The notes beneath the pieces were generated by a model. That model made no database searches. It was not told the origin of the DNA and saw only the letters and a program-made list of their open reading frames with translations. Source: Gammaproteobacteria bacterium (GTDB taxonomy: Bacteria > Pseudomonadota > Gammaproteobacteria > Pseudomonadales > Pseudohongiellaceae). From it: 64,000 nt of DNA. The stretch's first letter is position 1. Every line of letters starts with the position of its first letter. The stretch spans positions 62,001-126,000 of the forward strand of contig JABJIC010000017.1 of the NCBI GenBank assembly GCA_018661465.1, read 5' to 3'. A program made the position numbers and the translations under genes. Of this stretch, positions 46,538 to 54,929 are shown one piece after another.

Positions 46538-46566
46538 TTGCCCAGTTACCCAGATACCGCTAAAAT
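46538..46566 (+). promoter_or_regulatory. Candidate argF promoter
   Basis: TTGCCC (46538-46543) and TAAAAT (46561-46566) are separated by exactly 17 bases and lie in the gap between divergent hyuB and argF. Transcription would begin near 46573, a few bases before the hairpin at 46580. Confidence 0.5.
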
Positions 46567-46579
46567 ACCATCATTCAAC

Positions 46580-46609
46580 AGGTAGCGAGAGCTACCTTTT
46601 TTATTTTTT
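46580..46609 (+). terminator. Terminator-like hairpin in the argF leader
   Basis: AGGTAGC (46580-46586) pairs with GCTACCT (46591-46597) around a GAGA tetraloop and is followed by a T-rich run broken by one A. It has the form of an intrinsic terminator, but lies 30 bases upstream of the argF ATG and just after the likely start of transcription. It may be an attenuator, or a 5' stabilising hairpin. Confidence 0.6.
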
Positions 46610-46638
46610 GAAGGCTGATAATTCCAGAGACTAGTACC

Positions 46639-47535
46639 ATGGCTGTTAAGCATTTTCTTACACTTCAGGACCTTAGCATCGATGAGCTTCGGGCCGTAAT
46701 CGACCGAGCCATCGAGGTGAAGAACGAGCCTACACTCGCTGAGGATCAGAGCAAGAAGACTCTGGCGCTTATTTTCGACAAAGCATCCACCAGAACGAGG
46801 GTTGCTTTTGAAGTCGCTATGACTCAGATGGGTGGATCATCCATCTTTCTCAGTAATGCAGACTCTCAATTAGGACGGGGTGAACCGGTTGAAGACAGCG
46901 CCAGGGTACTTTCCCGAATGGTTGATTGTGTCGCCATCCGAACATTTGATCATGGAAAATTGCAGCGCTTTGCTGAGTATTCATCAATTCCCGTGATCAA
47001 CGCACTCACTGATGACTATCACCCTTGCCAGCTACTGGCAGATATCCAGACTTACACCGAGCACCGAGGCAATATCAGCGGCAAGACCGTCACCTGGATT
47101 GGAGATGGCAATAATATGTGCAACTCCTATATCAATGCGGCAAGTCAGTTTGATTTTGAACTGAAGGTCGCGTGTCCAGACGGCTTTGAACCCAATGCTG
47201 ACTTACTGAAGACTCACAGCAATAGAGTCGCCCTGTTCAGAGATCCCGCCGAAGCAGCTCGAGAAGCGGACCTGGTAGTAACCGATGTCTGGGCATCCAT
47301 GGGTCAGGAGAGCGAAGAATCGGAACGTATAAACAGCTTTGAAGGCTATCAGGTGAATGCAGAAATCATGGCTGAGGCCAAATCATCAGCTTTGTTTATG
47401 CATTGTCTACCCGCTCACCGCGGAGAAGAAGTCAGCGCCGAGGTACTCGATGCCAAAGACTCAGTAGTATGGGACGAGGCAGAAAACAGGATGCATTCCC
47501 AGAAGGCACTACTTGAATATCTGCTCAAATTTTAG
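46639..47535 (+). CDS. argF: Ornithine carbamoyltransferase
   Basis: Makes citrulline from ornithine and carbamoyl phosphate. The 298 residues carry the carbamoyl-phosphate motif STRTR (50-54, then [12 protein letters not shown]), [11 protein letters not shown] and the ornithine-binding [12 protein letters not shown]. Its length and the short N terminus match the anabolic ArgF of Pseudomonas. ATG 46639 follows GAAGGCTG with a rather long spacer. The gene is monocistronic here: a terminator-like hairpin precedes it and a strong terminator follows. Confidence 0.96.
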   Translation: MAVKHFLTLQDLSIDELRAVIDRAIEVKNEPTLAEDQSKKTLALIFDKASTRTRVAFEVAMTQMGGSSIFLSNADSQLGRGEPVEDSARVLSRMVDCVAIRTFDHGKLQRFAEYSSIPVINALTDDYHPCQLLADIQTYTEHRGNISGKTVTWIGDGNNMCNSYINAASQFDFELKVACPDGFEPNADLLKTHSNRVALFRDPAEAAREADLVVTDVWASMGQESEESERINSFEGYQVNAEIMAEAKSSALFMHCLPAHRGEEVSAEVLDAKDSVVWDEAENRMHSQKALLEYLLKF

Positions 47536-47544
47536 TCAAAAACC

Positions 47545-47583
47545 AAAAAAGGCCTACCACTATATGTAGTGGTAGGCCTTTTT
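47545..47583 (+). terminator. Rho-independent terminator after argF
   Basis: GGCCTACCACTA (47551-47562) pairs perfectly with TAGTGGTAGGCC (47567-47578) around a four-base loop, with six As before and five Ts after. The symmetry would let it act in both directions. Confidence 0.9.
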
Positions 47584-47701
47584 GGGTAAATCTTCGTAAA
47601 TAAAGACCTAAAACCGTCAAAAAACCATCCAATTCCGACTAGTTTTCGACGCTTCTTATTGGAATTTCAACCGTCCAGGTTTTTTCAATAACAACAACAG
47701 A

Positions 47702-47710
47702 TTATCCACA
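47702..47710 (+). promoter_or_regulatory. DnaA box upstream of nrdA
   Basis: TTATCCACA, a perfect match to the DnaA consensus TTATNCACA. In E. coli DnaA binding sites occur upstream of nrdAB and affect its cell-cycle expression, so a similar role is plausible. A single box could also be chance. Confidence 0.45.
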
Positions 47711-47759
47711 ATTTGTTAACAATAAACCCACAGAGAAATCCCTTGCATTAACACCCCAA

Positions 47760-47806
47760 GCGCATTATCTTGTGTTGTCGATTTATAGCTTGTCTATATA
47801 TTGTAT
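47760..47806 (+). promoter_or_regulatory. Tandem NrdR-box pair upstream of nrdA
   Basis: Two 16-base sites, 47760-47775 (ending TTGTGT) and 47791-47806 (TGTCTATATATTGTAT), each match the NrdR palindrome ACAC-W-ATATAT-W-GTGT at about 12 of 16 positions. They start 31 bases apart, the spacing usual for paired NrdR boxes. NrdR represses ribonucleotide reductase genes when dATP is high. Confidence 0.6.
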
Positions 47807-48014
47807 AAGTTAAGCGTAATTCAAGGGCTCACTTCTCTCTGAGAAATAATAAAAATTATTGAATTATCGGGCAGTTAGGATGATTGCCCAAGCCAATAAT
47901 AAGAAAAGCACTTGATTTTTGATGGGTATAATTGCTCATAAAAAGGGGTTGTTTTTAGGGAATGTCACTATTCCTGAAAAAAGTCATAAAAACAATTAAA
48001 GTCCTGCCGCAAAA

Positions 48015-48030
48015 ACACAATATATAGTAT
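48015..48030 (+). promoter_or_regulatory. Strong single NrdR-type box near nrdA
   Basis: ACACAATATATAGTAT matches the NrdR palindrome at 15 of 16 positions, better than either site of the upstream pair. It lies 230 bases before the nrdA ATG. No partner at 31 bases is evident. Confidence 0.55.
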
Positions 48031-48259
48031 ATGGCCTAAATGCTATCTGGCAGCCGTAAGAGCTCTGCTGGGGATTAATATCCCTGCTGAATTCGCCAGA
48101 AAGGGTTTCTCTTGTTGTGATTATTTATCGTAACAGTCGGATTCTTAAGCAAAAAAGCTTGAATGAAAACAAGAACAAAAAAAAAGCTAGATCAAAAAAA
48201 ACAAGACCAAACGAAACAACCGAATTAACAGTAGTAAGAATTTTTTATCGGAGCGCTCA

Positions 48260-51106
48260 ATGCAGACTGATGTTCAAACACCAAGTGACACCTCCCCCAC
48301 AGCAAATATTTCCCAGGACGCAGCAACCGTAGCTGCCACAGCTCCGGGCCAATTAAGAGTAATCAAACGAAATGGCGCAGTAGTTAACTACGACGAATCG
48401 AAGATTTCTGTCGCAATAACCAAGGCCTACCTTGCCGTTGAAGGCGGCAATGCCGCTGCATCCACTCGAATTCATGAATCTGTAGCCCAGTTGGCGGTGC
48501 AGATCTCTGAAATTTTCCGCCGGCGCATGCCATCGGGCGGCACTATTCACATCGAAGATATTCAGGACCAGGTTGAACTGGCCCTTATGCGCTCCGGTGA
48601 GCACAAAATTGCCAGAAGCTATGTTATCTATCGTGCAGAGCACGAGCGCATAAGACAGCAGAAACTGGATACCGAAAGATCCGAACAGCCTACTATTGAC
48701 GTTATCCTGGATACCGGTGAGCAAGGTCCACTTGATACTCAGCGCCTTCGCACAGTCATCGATGAAGCCTGCGAAGGCTTGGAAGATGTCTCACCCGAAG
48801 CAATCTATAACGAAACATTAAAAAACCTGTACCCCGGCGTGAAAATGGACGATGTCAGAACCTCACTGGTGATGACCGCGCGCACAATGGTTGAGCAAGA
48901 CCCTAATTACTCCTTCGTAACTGCACGCCTGCTAATGGATACGATTCGCTCTGAAGCTCTTGGCTTTCTAGGCATTACTGAGGCAGCTACGCAATCCGAA
49001 ATGCACTATCGCTATGCCGCGACTCTGAAGCCCTATATAGAAAAAGGCGTTGAGTTGGAATTACTCTCCCCCCATCTTCTCGAGTTCGACTTAAATGTCC
49101 TGGGCGAGGCGCTTAAAGCAGATCGCGATATGCAATTCACCTATCTCGGATTGCAGACTCTATACGACAGGTACTTCATTCACAGCGAAAACATTCGCTT
49201 CGAACTTCCTCAAGTATTTTTCATGCGCGTCGCCATGGGCCTGGCTTCCAATGAAGAAAACAGAGAAGAACGGGCAATTGAATTTTACAATCTGATTTCC
49301 AGCTTCGACTACATGACATCGACGCCGCAGCTGTTTAATTCAGGTACGCTGCGACCGCAGCTGTCTTCCTGTTTCCTTACAACTGTTCCTGATGACTTGC
49401 ACGGCATCTACACAGCAATTCGTGATAACGCCATGTTATCCAAATGGGCTGGCGGCTTAGGCAATGACTGGACTCCTGTTCGAGCCCTTGGCGCCCACAT
49501 TAAAGGCACTAACGGGAAATCACAGGGTGTCGTTCCATTTTTGAAAGTAGTAAATGACACTGCGGTAGCGGTAAATCAAGGCGGCAAACGAAAAGGTGCC
49601 GTGTGTTCCTATTTAGAAACCTGGCACATGGACATCGAAGAGTTTCTGGAACTGCGCAAGAACACCGGAGACGAAAGGCGCCGTGCTCATGACATGAATA
49701 CAGCAAACTGGATTCCTGATTTGTTTATGAAGCGGGTATTCCAGGAGAAAGATTGGACTCTGTTCTCTCCGAACAATGTTCCTGATCTTCACGACCTCCA
49801 TGGCAAGGCATTTGAAACTGCCTACGAAAATTATGAACGCCTGGCTCAAGCCGGTGAGGTCGAAGTTTACAAGACAGTAAAAGCTGCTGACCTGTGGCGC
49901 AAGATGATTTCCATGCTATTCGAAACTGGACATCCGTGGATAACATTCAAGGATTCTTGCAACGTACGCTCACCGCAGCAGCACGTTGGTGCTATCCACT
50001 CTTCCAACCTTTGTACTGAGATTACTCTTAATACCAGCAAGGATGAGATAGCTGTTTGCAACCTCGGTTCTGTCAATCTGGTCAATCACGTTGACGAAAA
50101 TGGCCTGAATCAGGAGAAGCTGAAGAAAACTATTTCAACTGCAGTACGCATGTTGGATAACGTTATCGATATCAACTACTACTCCGTTCCTCAGGCAGAG
50201 AAATCCAACCTTAAACACCGTCCTATCGGCATGGGAGTGATGGGATTCCAGGATGCTCTATATGCACAACGCATTCCTTATGCATCCGACCAGGCAGTAG
50301 AATTCGCCGACATATCAATGGAAGTAATTAGCTACCATGCGATCAAGGCGTCCACTGATTTAGCTGAAGAGCGCGGTCGTTATGGCTCTTATGAAGGCTC
50401 ACTCTGGGATCAGGGTATTCTGCCAATCGACTCTCTGAAAATGCTTCAGGATGAGCGCGGTGAGGAGTTCTTGCAGGCTAACATGGAACAGCGATTGGAT
50501 TGGGATAGCCTGCGCACTAGAATCAAAGAAACCGGAATGAGAAATTCCAATGTGCTGGCGATTGCACCTACTGCGACCATTGCCAATATCAGCGGTGTAT
50601 CTCAGTCCATCGAGCCTACATATCAAAACCTTTATGTGAAATCGAATCTCTCCGGTGAATTTACCGTTGTGAACCCTTTCCTTGTCAGAGATCTTAAATT
50701 AGCCAATCTCTGGGACAGCGTAATGGTCAATGATCTTAAATATTACGAAGGAAGCGTTCAGAAGATTGATCGTGTTCCAGACAATATTAAGCAAATCTAT
50801 GCCACAGCTTTTGAAGTTGAACCAAGATGGTTGGTGGATGCGGCAAGTCGTCGTCAGAAATGGATCGATCAAGCCCAGTCATTGAACTTGTATGTTGCAG
50901 GTGCCAGCGGTAAGAAGCTGGACGTAACTTACCGAATGGCATGGCTACGAGGTCTTAAGACTACCTATTATTTACGTGCTTTAGCGGCAACCACAACCGA
51001 GAAATCAACTGTAGCAGACAATAGCTTGAACAAGGTGTCGTCTGAAGTGGCCGCAGTACCAATGGCCTGCTCTATAGATGATCCAGATTGTGAAGCCTGC
51101 CAATAA
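48260..51106 (+). CDS. nrdA: Ribonucleoside-diphosphate reductase, alpha subunit (class Ia)
   Basis: Large subunit that reduces ribonucleotides to deoxyribonucleotides. The 948 residues begin with an ATP-cone (about 32-125, LRVIKRNGAVVNYDESKI onward) for allosteric control, followed by a second cone-like helical region (about 145-230), then the barrel with the cysteine pair segments LSSCFLTT and NLCTEITLN, NQGGKRKGAVCSYLETWH and the loop MGVMGFQDALYA. The C terminus ends with the CxxC pair in DDPDCEACQ that is reduced by thioredoxin. GGAG lies six bases before ATG 48260. The two-cone layout resembles Pseudomonas NrdA. nrdB follows after 114 bases. Confidence 0.97.
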   Translation: MQTDVQTPSDTSPTANISQDAATVAATAPGQLRVIKRNGAVVNYDESKISVAITKAYLAVEGGNAAASTRIHESVAQLAVQISEIFRRRMPSGGTIHIEDIQDQVELALMRSGEHKIARSYVIYRAEHERIRQQKLDTERSEQPTIDVILDTGEQGPLDTQRLRTVIDEACEGLEDVSPEAIYNETLKNLYPGVKMDDVRTSLVMTARTMVEQDPNYSFVTARLLMDTIRSEALGFLGITEAATQSEMHYRYAATLKPYIEKGVELELLSPHLLEFDLNVLGEALKADRDMQFTYLGLQTLYDRYFIHSENIRFELPQVFFMRVAMGLASNEENREERAIEFYNLISSFDYMTSTPQLFNSGTLRPQLSSCFLTTVPDDLHGIYTAIRDNAMLSKWAGGLGNDWTPVRALGAHIKGTNGKSQGVVPFLKVVNDTAVAVNQGGKRKGAVCSYLETWHMDIEEFLELRKNTGDERRRAHDMNTANWIPDLFMKRVFQEKDWTLFSPNNVPDLHDLHGKAFETAYENYERLAQAGEVEVYKTVKAADLWRKMISMLFETGHPWITFKDSCNVRSPQQHVGAIHSSNLCTEITLNTSKDEIAVCNLGSVNLVNHVDENGLNQEKLKKTISTAVRMLDNVIDINYYSVPQAEKSNLKHRPIGMGVMGFQDALYAQRIPYASDQAVEFADISMEVISYHAIKASTDLAEERGRYGSYEGSLWDQGILPIDSLKMLQDERGEEFLQANMEQRLDWDSLRTRIKETGMRNSNVLAIAPTATIANISGVSQSIEPTYQNLYVKSNLSGEFTVVNPFLVRDLKLANLWDSVMVNDLKYYEGSVQKIDRVPDNIKQIYATAFEVEPRWLVDAASRRQKWIDQAQSLNLYVAGASGKKLDVTYRMAWLRGLKTTYYLRALAATTTEKSTVADNSLNKVSSEVAAVPMACSIDDPDCEACQ

Positions 51107-51220
51107 GGCCTGATTAGCAAACTATAAAAAACGTAGTGATTATCGTGAAACCTATGTAAATAAACATAAGTCACGAAATCAAAATCATTAAAACAGAAAC
51201 AAAAGAAGTAGAGGTACACA

Positions 51221-52525
51221 ATGCTGTCATGGGATGAATTCGATCAGGAGGAGAGCCCCGCTCCCGCCTTGAAGTCTGCAGAGGCAAGCCCGGCTCAAGA
51301 AACTCCTGCTCAACTGGATTTAGCGGAGCAGGCTCCGATTGAGACTCCGAGCAGTGTGGCCAATTCTACTGCTCAACAGGCTGCAAATTATAAGTCCACT
51401 CTGGGATCGATGGATGAGAAGCAGAATGCTACGGCGCTGCAAAAGGCAATCGAAGGTCTTGAGGATCTTGATGTTGCCGAAGGCATGGAAGAGCTAGAAG
51501 GCACCGCCAATCGAGTTGCAGTAGACGACAAGCAAATGATTAATTGTCGCGCTGACCTTAATCAACTTGTTCCGTTCAAATACGACTGGGCCTGGCAAAA
51601 ATACCTTGATGGCTGTGCCAACCATTGGATGCCACAAGAAATTAATATGAATGCTGACATTGCCCTGTGGAAAAATCCCGAAGGGCTAACGGATGACGAA
51701 AGACTTATTGTTAAGCGAAATCTCGGCTTCTTTTCTACCGCCGACTCTCTAGTAGCTAACAATCTTGTGCTGGCTGTCTACCGCTTGATAACCAACCCGG
51801 AATGTCGTCAATATATTCTTCGCCAGGCTTTTGAAGAAGCAATTCATACTCACGCCTATCAATACTGTATCGAATCACTCTCCATGGATGAAGGAGAGAT
51901 ATTCAATATGTACCATGAGGTTCCATCTGTCGCCAAAAAGGCTTCCTGGGGACTTAAGTACACTAAAGAATTGAGCGATCCTAAATTCGATACCGGCACC
52001 ACTGAGAATGATCAGGCTCTATTGAAAAACCTGATTGCATTCTATTGCTGCCTGGAAGGTATTTTCTTCTATTGCGGCTTTACACAGATACTGTCTATGG
52101 GTCGTCGTAACAAGATGACTGGCACTTCTGAGCAATTCCAATACATTTTGCGCGATGAATCCATGCACCTGAATTTCGGCATCGACATGATCAATCAGAT
52201 CAAGTTGGAAAATCCACAATTGTGGACCGACGAGATGAAAGAACAGGCAACCGAGATGATTCTTCAGGCAACTCAACTAGAAATCGAATATGCCAGAGAC
52301 ACGATGCCACGTGGCGTACTCGGCATGAATGCGGCGATGATGGAGGAATATCTACAGTTCATTGCCAATCGCAGACTGGTTCAGATAGGTCTGGCCGAGC
52401 AATTTCAGGGAGTACAAAACCCGTTCCCATGGATGTCTGAAATCATGGATCTTCGAAAGGAAAAGAATTTCTTCGAAACTCGGGTAATTGAATATCAAAC
52501 AGGTGGCGCACTTACCTGGGATTAA
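51221..52525 (+). CDS. nrdB: Ribonucleoside-diphosphate reductase, beta subunit (class Ia)
   Basis: Radical-generating di-iron subunit. Metal ligands align with E. coli at a constant offset: Asp175, Glu206 and His209 ([10 protein letters not shown]), with the radical tyrosine at Tyr213, and the later pair in [10 protein letters not shown]. The 434 residues exceed E. coli NrdB (376): the surplus is an N-terminal segment of about 100 residues rich in Ala, Pro, Gln and Glu, following [11 protein letters not shown], which shows no ATP-cone motif. The C-terminal tail ([11 protein letters not shown]) should bind NrdA. GAGG lies seven bases before the ATG. Confidence 0.96.
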   Translation: MLSWDEFDQEESPAPALKSAEASPAQETPAQLDLAEQAPIETPSSVANSTAQQAANYKSTLGSMDEKQNATALQKAIEGLEDLDVAEGMEELEGTANRVAVDDKQMINCRADLNQLVPFKYDWAWQKYLDGCANHWMPQEINMNADIALWKNPEGLTDDERLIVKRNLGFFSTADSLVANNLVLAVYRLITNPECRQYILRQAFEEAIHTHAYQYCIESLSMDEGEIFNMYHEVPSVAKKASWGLKYTKELSDPKFDTGTTENDQALLKNLIAFYCCLEGIFFYCGFTQILSMGRRNKMTGTSEQFQYILRDESMHLNFGIDMINQIKLENPQLWTDEMKEQATEMILQATQLEIEYARDTMPRGVLGMNAAMMEEYLQFIANRRLVQIGLAEQFQGVQNPFPWMSEIMDLRKEKNFFETRVIEYQTGGALTWD

Positions 52526-52575
52526 GTCAGAAACTCTAGGAAAACGGATTGACATGATAGAAACGGAGCTTATTG

Positions 52576-52869
52576 ATGAGTAATGAGAAATTCGATAAAG
52601 ACGAACCAGAAAAAACCTTGGTGACTCTTGACCAACTGAGCCAAACTATTGAGGTAATGACTTCAGTAGTCAATCGGCTGCGTCGCCATCTCAGCGATCA
52701 AATTAAAGCTCAGATTGAAGCACAGGAAGCACTTGAAAACGCCACCGAAGAAGTCGAAGCCCAAAAAGCAGAGACTAGCTCTTCTAAAAGTAAACGGGAA
52801 AGCTTTGTTATAGAAATCAGCCAGGAAGAAGCAGACATTCAAGGTAGTAACGGCAAAACCCTTCACTAA
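52576..52869 (+). CDS. Hypothetical coiled-coil protein
   Basis: Not recognised. The 97 residues are polar and mostly helical: about 14-68 is a heptad-like region (QLSQTIEVMTSVVNRLRRHL, then DQIKAQIEAQEALENATEE) likely to form a coiled coil, and the rest is charged with Ser-rich linkers. There is no signal peptide or membrane segment. ATG 52576 has GGAG seven bases upstream; a TTG one codon earlier is ignored. It follows nrdB by 50 bases and may be in the same transcript, but nothing else suggests a link to nucleotide reduction. Confidence 0.7.
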   Translation: MSNEKFDKDEPEKTLVTLDQLSQTIEVMTSVVNRLRRHLSDQIKAQIEAQEALENATEEVEAQKAETSSSKSKRESFVIEISQEEADIQGSNGKTLH

Positions 52870-52938
52870 TACAGCCAATGCCAACTCTCGTTATCGGCAT
52901 CTCTCGAAACCTATGAATTCAGTTTATGAACTCAAATC

Positions 52939-53514
52939 ATGCTCCCAAATACAGGCGCTATAGTCCTCGCAGCAGGGTTTAGTCGACGCTTTGGCGGAAA
53001 CAAGCTGAACGCCAAGCTCAGCAATAACAAAACCGTTTTTCAGCAAACCATCGAACGACTGACAGAATCTGTACCTGAGGTAATCGTTGTCAGCCGAGCG
53101 GATATAGCGCCAATACTGCAGCCTTACCACAGCGATGTTCGAATATTTAGTGGCGCTGATCAGGGTATGGGCTCCACTCTCGCCTTTGCCATTCAGCAAA
53201 TCCAAAATTGGGATGCTTGCTTGATCTGTCTTGCTGACATGCCATTTATAAACCCTGCAAGCTATCGAGCCATAGCCGATCTCATTGAACCAAATAGTAT
53301 TGTCGTACCTTCTTATTCCGGACAAATAGGAAATCCTGTGGCATTCTCCAGTGAATATTTCCCAGAACTCAGTTGTTTACAAGGAGATTCTGGGGGAAGA
53401 ACTCTAATGAAGAAGCACACCGAGAATATTATTAAGCTCAATCTGGAGGATGCGGGTATACTTCAAGACATCGATACCGAAGATGACTTACAGCGATATC
53501 AAGCTGCTGATTAG
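52939..53514 (+). CDS. MobA/MocA-like nucleotidyltransferase
   Basis: A 191-residue NTP-transferase-3 family protein. The nucleotide-binding loop VLAAGFSRRFGGNK lies at about residues 9-22, the metal-binding aspartate is in LICLADMPFI, and GNPVAFSSEYF plus GDSGGRTLMK are typical of MocA-type enzymes, which attach CMP (or GMP for MobA) to molybdopterin. Residue FGGNK resembles MocA more than MobA, but neither cofactor choice nor role is certain. The mo genes moaA and moaB are 33 kb away in the window. ATG at 52939 lies 69 bases after the previous stop. Confidence 0.8.
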   Translation: MLPNTGAIVLAAGFSRRFGGNKLNAKLSNNKTVFQQTIERLTESVPEVIVVSRADIAPILQPYHSDVRIFSGADQGMGSTLAFAIQQIQNWDACLICLADMPFINPASYRAIADLIEPNSIVVPSYSGQIGNPVAFSSEYFPELSCLQGDSGGRTLMKKHTENIIKLNLEDAGILQDIDTEDDLQRYQAAD

Positions 53515-53547
53515 TTTATGAGCTTATAAAGAACCCCGAGAACTTCC

Positions 53548-53808
53548 ATGAAAAAAATAAAGAACGAGGCAGAACTGCTAAAAGAGGCACTCCGTGTTGG
53601 CGGCAGGTATTTTGAAGCCAGGGGAGCAGGAACATTTGAGGCAACCGATCATGTGGACTCAAAAATACGCGCCATCTACCTGCTACTGGTTAAAGATAAT
53701 CTAATTCAACCTCTCGCCACTTCAGATGAAAATATTCAGAGTATGCGGCACAAACTCGCAATCTGGATATCCAAGAATCTTCCAGATGATCATCATCTAC
53801 TGCAATAG
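53548..53808 (+). CDS. Conserved-looking hypothetical protein
   Basis: An 86-residue soluble protein, predicted mainly helical, with basic N terminus (MKKIKNEAELLKEALRVGG) and a C-terminal MRHKLAIWISKNLP segment. From memory it resembles the small gammaproteobacterial family DUF5062, of unknown function; I could not verify this. No signal peptide or membrane segment. It lies 33 bases after the MocA-like gene and 12 bases before the cyclophilin gene on the same strand. Confidence 0.7.
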   Translation: MKKIKNEAELLKEALRVGGRYFEARGAGTFEATDHVDSKIRAIYLLLVKDNLIQPLATSDENIQSMRHKLAIWISKNLPDDHHLLQ

Positions 53809-53820
53809 TTTATCAAGCCC

Positions 53821-54714
53821 ATGAAATTTATTTCGCAGTGTCTATTATTAAACAACTTTTTTTCGAAGTGCATGGGCAAAATTCAGCTAGCATTATTCCT
53901 ATTCATCTGCTGCTCAAATGCTGCTGCCGATCTTTCTTCCGCCCTGCAGGCAATGGAAAGACCCGATAATCCACTTCTGCTAATAAGTACTGCTAGGGGT
54001 GAAATCTATGTAGAACTATTTCCCCTGGAAGCCCCTGACAATGTTGGGAATATCATTGCGCTGGCACAGGGTGAGGTCGAACTGGAAGACAATGACACTG
54101 GAGGGTCATTTGTAACGCGCTATTACAACGGCATGCGATTCCACCGAGTAATTCCGGGTGGCTTCATTCAAACCGGAAGCCTCGCCAAATTTTCCAGAAG
54201 CGTCACCCTCGATTCATTCGATGACGAAATTAATGCTGACTTTCTCGGGCTGGATCGTCAATTGGCTTTACTGCCCGATGGCACTATCAACCCGCTTTTG
54301 AATATCGCCAACAAATCCGAATTCGACAGAAAAATCCTGGAACCCCTTTATAGACAGCTTGGAATAGAGAACGAATCCGAGCTATTCCAAAGGCAGGATC
54401 AGGCTTTAACAGCACTGCAGGAAATGACCGTGAAGCAGGCCTATGAGAACCAAGGCTTTCAATATGATTCTAATCTTCCGGGACGAGGCATTAGCACGGG
54501 GATTATGGCTCTCGCCAACTCCGGGCCAGATGGAAACGGTCCCGAATTTTTCATTAGCCTGGAAGACGCTAACTGGTTAAACGGCAAGCACACTGTAGTA
54601 GGTAAAGTTGTCGATGGCATGGATGTTGTGATAACTATAGGTGAAACAGCGATTGATCCAGAGCAATACTCCAGTGCAAGCACACTGATATATTCTGTAA
54701 GAGTTGCTAATTAA
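53821..54714 (+). CDS. Exported cyclophilin-type prolyl isomerase with large insertion
   Basis: A 297-residue protein with an N-terminal export signal (hydrophobic core about 22-36 before SNAAADLSS). The cyclophilin domain starts at about residue 50 (LLISTARGEIYVELFPLEAP) and has FHRVIPGGFIQTG with the catalytic Arg and nearby Phe/Gln. About 90 residues then intervene before IMALANSGPDGNGPEFFIS, where a normal cyclophilin has about 30. The usual SQFF is PEFF here. The insert is charged and helical. Export predicts a periplasmic location. Activity is likely but not assured. The first ATG may be followed by better ones (Met18); the given start has a weak ribosome site. Confidence 0.85.
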   Translation: MKFISQCLLLNNFFSKCMGKIQLALFLFICCSNAAADLSSALQAMERPDNPLLLISTARGEIYVELFPLEAPDNVGNIIALAQGEVELEDNDTGGSFVTRYYNGMRFHRVIPGGFIQTGSLAKFSRSVTLDSFDDEINADFLGLDRQLALLPDGTINPLLNIANKSEFDRKILEPLYRQLGIENESELFQRQDQALTALQEMTVKQAYENQGFQYDSNLPGRGISTGIMALANSGPDGNGPEFFISLEDANWLNGKHTVVGKVVDGMDVVITIGETAIDPEQYSSASTLIYSVRVAN

Positions 54715-54725
54715 GGAGGGACAAC

Positions 54726-54917
54726 ATGAGTAGAAAGGCTAAACCGGATCCCGCTAAAGGCACTTATGCGCTTTGCATCAGCATGGGCATGATACTCGGC
54801 TTAGGGCTTGGACCAATTTTAGGTGGCGTACTGGTGTCAGTCACCGCCGGCCTCATTTTAGGGACAGTCGCAGGCTATTTTTTCACCCACCTAAAACGCA
54901 AGAAGCACAAACACTAG
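54726..54917 (+). CDS. Hypothetical small membrane protein with glycine-rich helices
   Basis: Not recognised. The 63 residues contain two hydrophobic helices joined by a short turn (about 15-33 and 36-52), rich in Gly at intervals of three or four (GLGLGPILGG), a pattern of tightly packed glycine-zipper helices, then a basic His/Lys tail (HLKRKKHKH). A very good ribosome binding site AAGGAGGG lies six bases before ATG 54726. It follows the cyclophilin gene by 11 bases, so probably shares its transcript. Confidence 0.75.
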   Translation: MSRKAKPDPAKGTYALCISMGMILGLGLGPILGGVLVSVTAGLILGTVAGYFFTHLKRKKHKH

Positions 54918-54929
54918 CTACCCTCGATT

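Larger units (their letters stand above)
47584..48259 (+). other. Long nrdA upstream region
   Basis: 676 bases without a credible gene between the argF terminator and nrdA. It holds a DnaA box, NrdR-type boxes and an A-rich stretch (about 48160-48230) just before nrdA. A 71-codon frame at 48117-48332 runs into nrdA out of frame and is rich in Lys; it looks like chance in A-rich DNA. Confidence 0.6.

Noticed and set aside
48117-48332. 71-codon Lys/Asn-rich frame before nrdA
   Set aside because: It arises from A-rich leader DNA and runs out of frame into nrdA.
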